A stretch of 64,000 nt of DNA, from assembly GCA_031841125.1 (NCBI GenBank), contig CM063112.1, forward strand, positions 18,998,603 through 19,062,602. Reading direction: 5' to 3'. Position 1 is the first letter of the stretch; each line of letters begins with the position of its first letter. This DNA is from Acanthococcus lagerstroemiae. Its lineage: Eukaryota > Arthropoda > Insecta > Hemiptera > Eriococcidae. This document shows, in pieces, positions 34,471 to 45,615 of the stretch. The translations under genes were made by a program, and so were the position numbers. Below the pieces are notes generated by a model. It searched no databases. It was given only the letters and a program-made list of their open reading frames with translations, and was not told the origin of the DNA.

Positions 34471-34560
34471 TCCTGAGGGTAGGCTATCCCTGGAAAATTG
34501 AGGAATTAAGGGGCTGGGTAGGCAACCTGCAACGAATTGTGATCTTGAAGATTACACTAC
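34471..34560 (+). repeat. Fragment of the TATGTC-rich repeat family
   Basis: CTGGAAAATTGAGGAATTAAG, 'GGGTAGGCAACCTGCAACGA' and 'TGTGATCTTGAAGATTA' match 11048-11115 and 35520-35588. Confidence 0.7.
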
Positions 34561-35344
34561 CCAACAGCCAAAAAACCGCAAGAACGAGAGTAGCCGATTT
34601 TAGAAGTATTTTTCACGCTGAATTCAATGCTGCTTTTTGTTTTTCTTAATTAGCTCTCCTTTTCTCGTAAATTCATTCTGAATTATTTCCCGTAATTTCC
34701 CTCTTGTGTTAGAAATATTAGTGAATGTGGCCACACTGCATGTATCACACAACAAACTCGCCAACACAGTGATGCGTGTGAACGTGTTTTGACGTTTTGA
34801 TATCGGAACGATCTAAACAGTTTCAACTGATTCTAAGATTTTATCATTAACAATGAAGTGATGGAACAACAATTTTGAGGAAGGCGATCTCTTCAGTGAA
34901 AAAATAACGCCTTCTCATTCCGGTATTACAGTTTATTGTTTCTTTTACGAAATGTAAGTGAACTAGATAAATGTGTTCTGACAATAAATTTGATGAATAT
35001 GTGTTCAATGCCCGAATATTCATGATAATCACAACGCTCGTTGTTGAATTGGAATAATACTTACGGAACACAGAGGGACAGAGAACAACACGGAAGTTTT
35101 CTATTCAGTACCGTCGAAGACGAAGCTTATCGGTAATATCAGTTTAATACATACAACATCAGTGTCGCCACATAAAATAGAACAATTTCTCATAATACAC
35201 TATTAAATTTCCCAGCAAACGTAAAAAATGATTAGCTAACTCAGCATTTTTAATATCATATTTGAATTCAGCGTGAAAAATACATTAAGAATCATCTATT
35301 TTCCTTCATGCGGTTTCCAAAAAATCTCAGTTTGTTGTGTAGTG

Positions 35345-35830
35345 TTATGGGTAATTATGTCATTTTATGTCTTTTTAACTCTTATTATGTCAGTTATGTC
35401 TTACAACTTGGAGATCTTTTATGTTAGAACCGAGTATGTCCTTGAAAGTAGTTAATCTGCCCCTGCAATTTTCCAAGGGCTCTCCTCCCCCTTCAGGAGC
35501 TTCCTCCACAACCGCTACCCCTGGAAAATTGAGTAATTAAGTGGCCGGGTAGGCAACCTGCAGCGACTTGTTATCCTGAAGATTATGGGTAATTATGTCA
35601 TTTTATGTCTTTTTATGTCTTATTATGTCGGTTATGTCTTAAAACTTGGAGATCTTTTATATTAGAACAGACTAACAGATTATGTCCTTGAAAGTAGCTG
35701 ATCTGCCCCTGCAATTTTACGGATTTTTAGATAGGCAACCCGCAGTGCGTTTTTTTTCCGCGGAGGCGGAGGTGGCGGCGGTGGCGGCGGATTTTACTTT
35801 TTTAGTATATAGAGAGATAGAGAGATTTAC
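35345..35830 (+). repeat. TATGTC-rich dispersed repeat, copy 2
   Basis: Two-unit copy co-linear with 10855-11330, ending in the same GGCGGTGGCGGCGG tract and TATAGAGAGATAGAGAG. Confidence 0.75.
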
Positions 35831-36107
35831 ATTTAAAATTCTGCGGTTTTTTTTTTTCATTTTTCTTTTTTCCAAATTACCAATATTCCAAGCAATAGCC
35901 TTAATGGATGTGACGTTATCAGTATCAGTATTACCTACAATGGAATCATGAAATTCTTTCATGAATATATTTTAGATGGTTCCCACAAAAAATTCTACGT
36001 TAAATTGAAGAGATTGAAGAGACTAAAGAGATGTAGATGATTACTATACACCGGCTAGGCATTTTCAATGTGCGAAATTACAATCATAGCACGACCTGTG
36101 ACACAAA

Positions 36108-36729
36108 CAAGGTTGACAACGAATCCACTAAAAACTAAAATTGGATTCGAATCCGAATCCACGAATCACTCACTACTTTTTTTTTGGATTCGAATATTAT
36201 TTGAGAATGATTTACGTTTACTGTGATTCGAATAATTGGAGTGGATTTGTAGATTTGAATCTACGAATTATCGAATCTAGGAATTATGGAATCTTTTTTA
36301 GCTATGTTACAAAATCAAAATCAAAAGAAACGATACCTATTTTACTCACTCAGCAATCGTTGACAATTTTTTTCTTTAGAAAAACCAAATACTCCAAAAA
36401 CTGGATCTTATTCGATGTAATCATAGTAAACGTACTTCCAGCAATGTAGTTTCCAAAGAAATTAAATTTAATGTTTCAACTGAGTAGGCCAGAAGGAATT
36501 TTGTAGCTTTTATGACGTTTTTTGAACTAAGAGACCAAAACGGATGGCCATATTAGATGACTTCAGCGCCTGATACGGCTAACAGAAAAATTCCGACGAA
36601 TCCAGGAAAAGGATTCGAATAAATTTTACGAACCCGGGTCGTCCACTGGATTTGAATCACTGATACAAATCCAATTCTCAGAGGCGGATTCGAATCAATT
36701 TTTTTTTATTCGAATCTTTTCCAACCTTG
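36108..36729. mobile_element. hAT-type MITE with perfect 8 bp target duplication
   Basis: A 622 bp element with short terminal inverted repeats CAAGGTTG/CAACCTTG. Subterminal GATTCGAATCC-type palindromic words lie near both ends. The flanking GACACAAA (36100-36107 and 36730-36737) is a perfect 8 bp duplication, which fits hAT. No transposase. It lies inside the candidate Helitron. Confidence 0.8.
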
Positions 36730-37737
36730 GACACAAACATATAAACTGTTATCAAAGCCGTTATCCATAAAGTTTTTGAATGCCTCTGACTGGGACTGTG
36801 CAAACTGTAGAAGCGCTCTAGCGTCGAATAGGTTATAACTTAAACCATCACCACTCGAACTTTAATCCTCTGAGGTCTATTCTGAAATATTTCATTAAAA
36901 ATAAAAATAGTATTATAGAGATGTATCTCGAATTTATATTCCACCAAGTCAAAGCGGAGCAAGAGACTACTGAGTACAATCATGCTTATCGGGATACACC
37001 GATAAGTTCTTTATGATAGGTAATATTTATTACTATTGAAACAGGGCGTAACAATGAGCAAAAGCACCCTCAGTACTAGGACGTGAAATGTACAGGATAA
37101 TTCGATCACTTCTCATTTTGGAGATAGAGAAGAATGGGTAATTCGATTTAATTTCCGAAGATTACAAAGCTTACACATTTATGAAAAATCAATTTCATGC
37201 TTCATTTTCTTTCTATTTTCCCAAAATATAAGCAAATGATCAAATCGTATAAAAGCCTGTTTTTATCTATGTGGGAATTTACATATAATTTCGTTTCATA
37301 CATGAAAAGTTGTATTTTGATCGTCTTCCATTTTGTTTCTTCTTAGGTACCACAGTATTTCTAGATAATCTGTTGAAAATTGTTTTCATGTTTTGTAACT
37401 TTTGATACATTTTATTCAGAAATTTCTTTCGGAGCACTCAGCAATTCATTTATTCTTTATAATAAAAATTCACATTTTGCCATATTATACAACCGTCCGA
37501 AGGACGGTAGGGTCCGCTAGTATCATATAAACTGATTTCTTGAGGCACAAGTAAATACCGCATTCATCCTGTTTTCGAGATAAGCAGGCAGTGACTAGAA
37601 CAATCTTACAGATAGCCTGTTATCACCCACTTCTAAACGAGATCATTTCAACTTACAAACTTATTCATTTATTTTCGTGTATCTATTGTAGTTTTTCTGG
37701 TTTGTACCTATCATAATTTACTGTATTTTCGTACGTA

Positions 37738-37869
37738 CAACTTATGTGTACAAATTTCTCTGCGAAGAATTTTCCTGCGTACAATTTTCCTACGTACAAT
37801 TTCCGCTTGCGTACAATTTCCTGAGTACAATTTACCTGCGTACAATTCACCTGCGTACAATTTACACCG
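37738..37869 (-). repeat. Array of the CTGCGTACAATTTA motif (right, inverted)
   Basis: About eight copies of CCTGCGTACAATTT and variants, the reverse complement of the array at 30535-30670. It ends in ACACC (left array: GGTGT). The receptor duplication begins 5 bp further on. Confidence 0.85.
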
Positions 37870-37873
37870 AACC

Positions 37874-39464
37874 AACTGAATTGGAGTCCGCAATAAGCTT
37901 GCATGACTATAATGCTACCAGACAAATTTTGTCAGGTACACAGATAGACCTACAGACTGCCAGACAGAGTGATAATAAGCGGGGCAAATAGCGCCTAGCA
38001 GAATGGAAGCATGAGGGAAGTGAGTGTGGAGATGAGAGATCGCGATTCAGGAGCGAAATTATTTAATTAGAACGACAGATAGGAGAAAACAAGATACTTG
38101 GAACACTATATGATTTTTGGAAAATATGTATACTGTTGTCAGGTCCTCTCCGACTATCAGTGGTCCACGACCCATAGGTTAAGAAAGTCACGGTACCCTT
38201 TGAACACAGTCGATACCAAAATTGACTCTTTTGTTGACATTCAAATTCTGTCATTTGTTGAATATGATTTAGAATTCGATACAAAATTCAAGTTATCATG
38301 TGCATATCTGCTCTTGAATGGAATTCTAAATCGTCGACGTGAGATTTCGACTTCCAGATCATAACAAATCTTTAGTTCCCTGTATTAAACAGTATCTGAT
38401 GTAATTACTGTTTATCAACTAATTGAATGAGCTCGGTTTTGCAACAGGAACACTAAGTAGTTTGCCGATTTCGTCGGTATACCATATGGAACCGGAGCTG
38501 CAGCAGCTATGGCCACTGCAGCAAACGCAACAAGAGCCGCTGCAGCAGTGGCCACAATGGCCCATGCAGCAGGAGCAGCAGCAGCTAAACCAACTGCAAC
38601 AGCAGCATGGGACACAACATCTCGAGCAGCAGCAGCAGCAACAGCAGCAACAACAGTGGCAACAACGCTACGTGCAGCAACAACAGCAGCAGCAGCAACA
38701 ACCACGAAATGAGTTGCAGCTGCAATCAGAACCAATAATGCCCCTGCAGGTGAACGACGTCGGCCAGTGTCCGTCATTGTGCTCTATCTGTGAGGATACG
38801 GCCACTGGTCGGCACTACGGGGCCGTTTCCTGCGACGGCTGTAAAGGTTTTTTTCGGCAGGCAGTAAGGGGCACCGTACAATATGTCTGCAGGTAAGTCA
38901 CTAAGATCACATTCTGTACTTATTTATTCTTTACAAGCTCTGCTCTTCTTTAATAACTTTTCTATGAGTGCCGCCTCTGCACATACTCGAATTTTTGATG
39001 AAATTCAAAGAACAGAATATACTTCAGTTTTTAGCAGTGCCGTATCCAGGAATATGGCGAGGGGGGGGGGTTTCTAATGTTTCTGAGATCCGCATTTTTC
39101 TGAATTTTTAAGCGCACGGCCGTACCCAAGGGGGGTCAGACCCCTAATCCCTACTTGTATACGGCCCTGGTTTTTAGATTGAAGTTAACCTAATCTTTAA
39201 AAAATGAATTCTTTTTTCAGTTACCAGAGAGACTGCAATATAACAAAAGAAAGGCGAAACAAATGCCGATCTTGTCGGTTTGTGAAATGCTTCCGGGCGG
39301 GAATGAAGGAAGAAGGTGAGCTCGCATCAAGCGATGTAAAATAATTTTTTTTTTCTTCTGCTACTGTTTGATAAGAAATATTTTACAACGGCCAACAATA
39401 CCTCGCCTGAAAACTCGGAAATTATATGCCAGAAGGCGCCGAGGGCTAGCTCCGCTTAGGTGCT
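37874..39464 (+). repeat. Segmental duplication, copy 1 (receptor 5' region)
   Basis: Almost identical to 59187-60780 over the whole length: upstream flank, exon 1, intron 1, exon 2 and the start of intron 2. Differences are scattered substitutions and small changes in glutamine-codon number. The match starts at AACTGAATTGG and ends at GGTGCT. Confidence 0.95.
38427..38456 (+). promoter_or_regulatory. Short upstream ORF in receptor leader
   Basis: ATG AGC TCG ... CAC TAA encodes a 9-residue peptide (MSSVLQQEH) and ends 29 bp before the receptor start at 38486. In the duplicate the stop codon TAA is AAA, so the upstream ORF runs past the receptor start. Whether the leader is transcribed here is not shown by sequence. 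Confidence 0.35.
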
Positions 39465-42400
39465 CGATCAGCGCAACTGGGTTCGACGCAAAACCAGCGT
39501 ATTTTTTGTCTCCATATGCTGAAATCGACATTTGAGGCATTTTCAGCGCCTCAGTTTCCAGGCGGTAAACCTATAACATCTAACATCTTATACGTATATT
39601 TTGGCTTGCAGCGGTACAAGACACCCGCAATACCCAACAAAAAACGAAAACTGGTATCAAAAACGTGACCATGAAAATACTGGAGACTGCTGAGGAAAAA
39701 CTGGCCCCAGAGATGGTAAGATATACTGATGAATACCTAATTATATCCATAGATCACAGTGAAAGTTGATAATTCAAGGCATGTCGATAACGACTAGTGA
39801 TTACACTAGGCAACAAAATTTTGAAAACTTCTTGTTCCAGTCGATTTTATGCGTGGGCGCGGTTATTCGGGGGTCATAGATGCCAAAAACATGCGTCAGT
39901 CGTATGGCATATCCCTGGACGATCAGGGAACCTTAAAATTACATTTTCATAGGTTAGCCAAAAAAAAAAAAAGAAACCTGGGACTGATGCTCGTTTCAAG
40001 TCTTTTTTTTTTGAAGGGGAAGGGGCGATAGGGGCATTGCCCCAGAATTGCCCTCCCCCTCGGCATTTTTTGAAAAAATAGATATTTTTTTCAGTTGCTG
40101 CAAAATACTCTGACAGACAATTAAGACTGAATAAAGTGTTCATGTTCAAATAATGTACCCAGTCCCAGCGCAGAAGCCAGAAAAAGTAAATAAAACGATA
40201 TTCAGAAAACGAGGACATGGATTCAAACAGTCCATTTTTTGTATTGGTTTAACATATAGCCAATGGTAGATTTAAGGAAAAAGACCTAGGTGGCCATTAA
40301 AAACTACCCCACTGTTGTGTTCTTACCTTCCTGAATACAGAATTTTCAAAGCGGGAGCAAGAGCCAAAAGAAGTCAATATTCAATGTTTAACTACTTGTG
40401 AAGAGGAGCAGAAAAGTGGTAATTTACTTTTACTGCGAAGCGAACTGAAAATTTGGGAGTTATTTATGCGAAGGACTAAGGACTTCTGTTTGTGCAGTTG
40501 ATAGACGATGGTTATAAATAAATATTTCCCACAGCTACACCCCCGGTACAAAGTACGAGCTTGCAGCAAAAAATTACTTTTGTCCCGAGTTGCCCCCTCC
40601 TAAAAACTAGTCACGTTACGGGCCTGGGCGTTGAAACCCCCCTCCCCCCAATAATTTGGCAGTTGGCAAATTTGGAACAGTTCATTTGAATTTTTCATTT
40701 TTTATAAATGTTTGTTTGTTGTTTTTTTATTCAATTGAAAAATTTTTCGATTAAAAAATCGGCAAGATTTTAATTTTTTTTAAAATTTTGTCGGCGAATT
40801 TTTAGTTTAAAAAAAAAGATTTGTCGGCAAATTTTTCTTCTCCACCTTCCCAAACTGAAAGTAAAATTTCGTTTCTGAAAATGGAGTACCCTGGACTCCT
40901 GTCAAAGACTAGTCAGTCAAAAGCCGAAGGCTTTTAGTATCGAACATTATCTGAAAGGTTGAAACAAAGCTGAAATGAGGAAAATATTTCCAAAATCTGG
41001 TGAAAGTAGGAAGCAAATGTTGAATTTCAAATTTCAATGACTATTTTGCTTTTAATAAATTCTCTGTTTGACCGAGAGCCTGATATTTGAGAAAGTTGAG
41101 GATTTTATTAAAATCTAAAAGTTGAAAGCAAAAGACTTCTTTTCCAATTTACGGGCTTTGGTCCTGGTGAATGAGGGTTATTCTTCGAAAATGTTGATAT
41201 TTCAGTCCCCACCAGTTATCTCACAAGCTATTAATGATGCGGGCATTTTTTTTTTGCTGATAGGTATGACTCAATTCTACTTTTTCAAGCTTTCAGAAGA
41301 AAATTTGATTTACTTTTAATGGGTCAAAATTAGACTAAATATGCTAAAATGTCCGTCGGCATGGCTGTCCCTCGAACAATTTTCATTATTTTTTCCGCCT
41401 AAATTTTCAAGCTGTATATTAGAACAAACTGACAACGTAGTGCTACTTTTTAAATGGATGAAGGAATCACTAGGTACCACCGAAACCGCATCTTCACATC
41501 AGGTGGGAGTCAGTATATGGCCAGCTTTGCAAACTGTCCCCTCGATTTTTTGTCCACTAACATGGCTCTTTTTCAACCAATCACAAAACAGGAGTTTCAA
41601 TATTTTCGGTCGTATACGATCCGCATATATCAAAACCCTTTTGTTTTTTTTTTGTTTTTTTGTTTTTTTAGTGACGAGACTCATGCATTTGCGTATTATT
41701 GTCTAAAATTAGGAATTTAAAAAAAAATGTCTTTCGGCGTGGTCATCTTCATGCAACGAGATAGACGTACATCATCCGAAAATAATTACATCTAATTAAC
41801 AAGTTAGAATGCCTTCATCAACTCTCCATAAATTTTTTGTTTTGGTGTCCGCTAATCGACGGCAGAACACTTTTTGTTCGCTATTGTCTTTCGGCATGGA
41901 CTTTTTAATGTGTCCTTCGGCATGGCATTCATGATTTTGACTGCCATGCCAAAATACAGAATCCTCTCACTGTCGGCCCAATATTACAAATATGTTATAC
42001 AGAACGCCTCTTAACAACTCCCATCTAAAAAAGTTCAAGCATACCTACTTTCCTCCATGAAAAGACGTACCTGAAATATCAACATTTCTGAAGAATGACC
42101 CAGGAGGGAAATTTCGTCTGGAACAAAAGTCAAAACTCCATGCGTTTTTCCCATAAGAAAGAAAGGGAGTCTGTGACACGGCTTCTCCTAATCCGATCGA
42201 CCTAATGAAACTTTGTAGGTTTTTTTTTTTTTTTTTTTGATTTCGTTGGAATTAATGAGTGTAGCTCCGTGGCTCCATAATAACAAAATAAAGTAAAAAT
42301 AAAAAATTTAGAAGACGAATCAGAGGAAATTCAAAAAAAAATCACCAAGAGTAAATAACGACCACCTAGGAAGTTGTGTGTGTTCATCTCAAGTATCTAA

Positions 42401-45400
42401 CATCTCTCTACTTTACCCTCCCAGACTAGGGTATGCTCATGTGCGCAAATGTGAGTGCTTGGGGGATAAGGTTCCAATCTGCATTTGCAGGGACGAAACT
42501 ATGTGGGGGGGGGGGGGTGTTAAACACCCCAATAATTTGTCAGTCGGCAAATTTTGAAACTATTCATTTGAATTTTTCATTTTCTAAGAACGTTTGTTTG
42601 TTTATTGTTATATTATTATATTATTTTCTTTTTCAATTGAAAAATATTTTGATAAAAAATGAGCATAAAAAAATTTGTCAGCGAATTTTTAGTTTAAAAA
42701 AATACTTGTCGACAAATTTTCCTTCTCCACCCCCTCCCCGTCTCCTCCTCCAAACTGAAAGTCAAGTTTCGTCTCTGTTAATGAATTTTGGAAATACTCA
42801 GCAGCTTGGTTACTATCTGTAAGCTTGTACAGTTCATCCCTATTTTTCAATTTAAATATATTATACATGTCCAGAAAATTTGCTTTCTTAAAATCAAAAC
42901 TCCGAGGATTTATAGCTGCAGTTGTATTATTTCTTGAAGAATGTTTCACAAAACCAAAGTCGACGAGTAGGGGTGGGTGGTAACTGTCATAGGTGTTGGT
43001 CAAGGAGTCTCTCTCAGAAACTACAATGTGAGAGGAGTTGGCAAGTACCAAGTCCAGTGCTCTATTTAAAGAATTTGAGATAGTGACATGTGACTTAAGG
43101 TGGTTGATATCTAAAAATGAATATATGTCTGTGTATACTCCATGATACTATGATACTAATCTATGCAGGGATGTACCAAAGAGTTTTCCTGGGTGAGGGA
43201 AAAAGTATGAAAGTCCCAACTGATTCAACTCAAAATTCCCAAGTATCAAATTATCAAAGCAAAAAAAAAAATTCCTTTTGACTTGTTGGATTTTCCTTGC
43301 TCCGCCTAACTAAAACGGTAAGTTTTCCCAACTGTGGAGTAAAAATTTCCTACAGAGGGGGCCACTCTTCCCCCTATCGGCACGTCTCTGAATCCATGCC
43401 CTTAAGGAATTACCTGGATGCTGTCAGAATAGGGATTTGTCTTTCTCACTTATTAGCAGGGGAGTCAAGTTTTGATTTTCCCGTGTGTAGCATGGTGCAA
43501 AAAAAATTTTTATCGAAAATTTACCAAGAAACTCCTACTTTCTCCCCCCCCCGAACATTTTTTTCAACGTTTTAAGAATCAACCCTCTGCAGAAAGGCCT
43601 ATGCTTATGACTTTATTTATCGTAATAAAAAACATTTAAAACGTCAAATTAATTATAATCAAATCAAAATATTTGTAAATAATCAACTCCTAAATTGATA
43701 AATGAAATTTACAATTTAATTTAAATTCAATCAATCTCAATCTTAATCCACTATCAAACAGAAACAGAAGAATACAGTCATGAGTCACATTGGTAATTAT
43801 CTAATTATATTAAACACTGAGAAAAATTTGCGTATTTAATTTTTATAACTGGATATAAGGTTTGTGAGTTGTGACTATTCAGGATTTATATGAAAGGCTT
43901 AAAAAATTCTTTTTCTATTTTTTTTTCTGCAAAGTATGGTGCAAAATTTAAATTTTCTTGAGAATTTTCCCGAGTGGTTCAAAATTTTGATTTTCCAGAG
44001 CGTAACAGAGTATTTTTCTAATTTTCTCGAGTGTAGCAAAAATGTTCCCGTGTAGCACTTATTGCACGCCTGCTACACCCAACTTGCCACCCCTGCTTAT
44101 TAGTCATATTTAAATTTGACCATATTATATAGGTAGGTACCTAATAAGTTTTGACTTCATTGGCTAACGAACAGCTTTTGGTCGAACCATCTTTGTAAGC
44201 TGTAGGCTGCAACTGTAATATTTGTTCTGATCCGTGGTTGTTTATTGCCCTTTTAGGAGAACGTTGCTTACACTCATTACAGAGCAGGTACCATTGACGA
44301 CATAAGCGTCTCTATTCGACAACAATTATCAAAAATAGTGGCATGGGCCAACTCTATTCCAGCATTTAGAAAATTACCTCAGCATGATAAGGTAAGAATA
44401 CGCTGCATACATTAAACTGCATTTCAATAGTTCTGTCATTCTGTGTTGCTAAACTGCAGTGCCATTTTACTTTTTATTGCAGACGATATTGTTGAAGACT
44501 CATGCACCACGCCACTTGATTTTTGAACTCGCACGTCGCTCACTCCATTTATCAGACAGTTTGTTACTTGCCAATAATTGCATTCTGAGCCGAAATTGTG
44601 AAGGTGAGAATGATGCCAGATTATAAATTATACCACCAATACCACCTACGATTACTTAAGTGTTGCAAATGATGTGAAAGTCTGGAGTGTTTTCTGACCT
44701 AGTATAACGATTTATTGTTTTCTGCCTACAGCCGAGCTCTTCGGAATGAATATTTCGTTCGGAAATATCAGTGAGAAAATTTTGGACAAGATTGTCAGTA
44801 AAATAAACAAACTGCAAATAAACAACACGGAGAGTTCGATTCTCAAAGCAATGTCTTTGTTTGATTCCGACTGTAAGTATTTGTGATTTACATACCCACG
44901 CTTATTTCCTGCCGTTTTAGTTTCTAAGAACGATGTAAACTATAAAGCATCTCATCTGACTGCATTATTAAAGATGAGTTATTCTCTGGAGGGTTGCTAT
45001 CTCAAGATTTTATAAATGTGCCGCGAATCAGGAAGAAAGTTGTCAAAAAGTTAATGGGTATAATTTTCCAAAAGGTGCTAATGGTCAAACTTGCTCAAAC
45101 AATGCCAGGTTTTATCAAAATATGCTTTTAAAAAGTACCAAACTCAACATTGTTTTTTTTTATTTTTTAAATTTATTCCCATGTTGATACGAGTATTTTA
45201 GATAAATCGAATGAGCAGCTCAGTATTCTGGCCCTCACGATATTTTTGGTCGTCTTTTTTGTTTTTTTGTTTCCAGAAGTTGTAGCAGTTTGTCGCGGGG
45301 GAGAGGGAGGAGGAGGTGTTTTTTTTTTAAAGCTTAATAACAATAATTCTTTTGGATGTTATAGATGTTGATGGCCTTCAGCAGGAGGAAGACGTTGAAA

Positions 45401-45615
45401 GATTGCACGAGCAAATTATGGAATTACTGAACGAATGTAAATCACCGAATTTGCCAACTGCTTCGAGCATACGTCCATTGAAACTCATGTCGTTTGCGTC
45501 CGTACTGAAAGCTGTTGGGGAGGATTTGAAGCTGGAAATCCAAATGGCTTTTTGCAACTCTAGTCAATTTTCGATCTCAGATATGTTGGATGACATACTG
45601 CCTGCTAGCGAATAG
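38486..45615 (+). CDS. HNF4-like (NR2A-type) nuclear receptor, seven exons
   Basis: Exons 38486-38892, 39221-39315, 39612-39715, 44257-44391, 44483-44603, 44732-44872 and 45365-45615 join in phase into 417 codons; all introns are GT-AG. Residues ~4-75 are glutamine-rich. Residues ~99-165 form the two-finger DNA-binding domain (CSIC ... CDGCKGFF ... CSYQRDC ... CRSC). The P-box CDGCK and the A-box-like [12 protein letters not shown] are HNF4-type. Residues ~203-417 are the ligand-binding domain: [31 protein letters not shown] and [18 protein letters not shown] align by eye with HNF4 helices. It ends in an AF-2-like [13 protein letters not shown], with Asp where HNF4 has Glu. The start is the first in-frame ATG after a stop just upstream (38420-38422). 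Odd points: the first finger's helix reads FFRQAVR instead of the usual FFRRSVR, and the 4.5 kb intron 3 is filled with repeats. HNF4 receptors are nuclear transcription factors that bind direct repeats, mostly as homodimers. This is a divergent paralogue, so target and ligand are unknown. Confidence 0.9.
40620..40877. mobile_element. CAGRGACGAAAC family element in intron 3 (inverted copy)
   Basis: Reverse-oriented relative of 18760-18984, ending AAATTTCGTTTCTG. The G-rich end at 40620 is degraded. Confidence 0.55.
40878..42487. repeat. Inverted copy of the 16947-18759 segment (intron 3)
   Basis: Same order of landmarks in reverse, including GGCATGGCTGTCCCTCGAAC (41361), 'TTTTCAACCAATCACAAAACAGGAG' region (41570) and CAGAATCCTCTCACTGTCGG (41957). 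The words TGTCYTTCGGCATGG recur at about 41347, 41730, 41885 and 41914. Confidence 0.75.
42488..42777. mobile_element. CAGRGACGAAAC family element (intron 3)
   Basis: Termini CAGGGACGAAACTATG and, reversed, CAGAGACGAAACTTGACTTT; the TIRs are the best preserved of the family. It abuts a LINE fragment at 42778. Confidence 0.65.
42778..43150 (-). mobile_element. Jockey-like LINE fragment (endonuclease-RT linker) in intron 3
   Basis: The minus strand encodes [19 protein letters not shown] ... [20 protein letters not shown] followed by [17 protein letters not shown]. This is close to the 54881-55258 part of the longer LINE copy (same strand). It corresponds to the 'DH-H-P-L' end of the endonuclease and the linker before the reverse transcriptase. 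Confidence 0.8.
43151..44256. other. Rest of intron 3
   Basis: AT-rich intronic DNA. The stretch 43634-43674 is repeated exactly at 60781-60821, immediately after the end of the receptor duplicate. No exon seen before 44257. Confidence 0.5.

Larger units (their letters stand above)
31056..37520 (+). mobile_element. Candidate Helitron (non-autonomous, with nested insertions)
   Basis: The right end has the hallmark Helitron 3' structure: a perfect hairpin CCGTCCGAAGGACGG (37493-37507), then TAGGGTCCG and CTAG (37517-37520), followed by T. The left end begins TCTATATTATAAAGG (31056), the usual TC plus TATA-rich 5' start. It is followed by the segment 'GCTGATCGGATTGCCTTGAA', of a kind common at Helitron 5' ends. 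The 6.5 kb between holds a tandem duplication, a CT-rich satellite, a TATGTC-rich repeat and a hAT MITE, but no Rep/helicase gene. The 5' flank is T rather than the expected A, so the left boundary may be off by a few bases, or the two ends may belong to different copies. Confidence 0.5.

Noticed and set aside
32226..34649. Many long proline/serine ORFs on both strands
   Set aside because: They arise from the strand-asymmetric CT-rich satellite, are repeated with the units, and show no domain.
38098..38364. 88-codon frame upstream of receptor exon 1, conserved in copy 2
   Set aside because: Conservation is explained by the recent duplication; it has no ATG at its start, no domain, and no donor that joins to the receptor frame.
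38415..38777. Alanine-rich minus-strand ORF opposite receptor exon 1 (and its twin at 59726-60091), plus an alanine/threonine-rich + frame
   Set aside because: These are shadows of the CAG/CAA glutamine repeat read in other frames.
41341..41706. 121-codon frame resembling a frame at 17886-18110 ([10 protein letters not shown])
   Set aside because: The resemblance is due to the inverted repeat relationship; the frames contain breaks and no domain.
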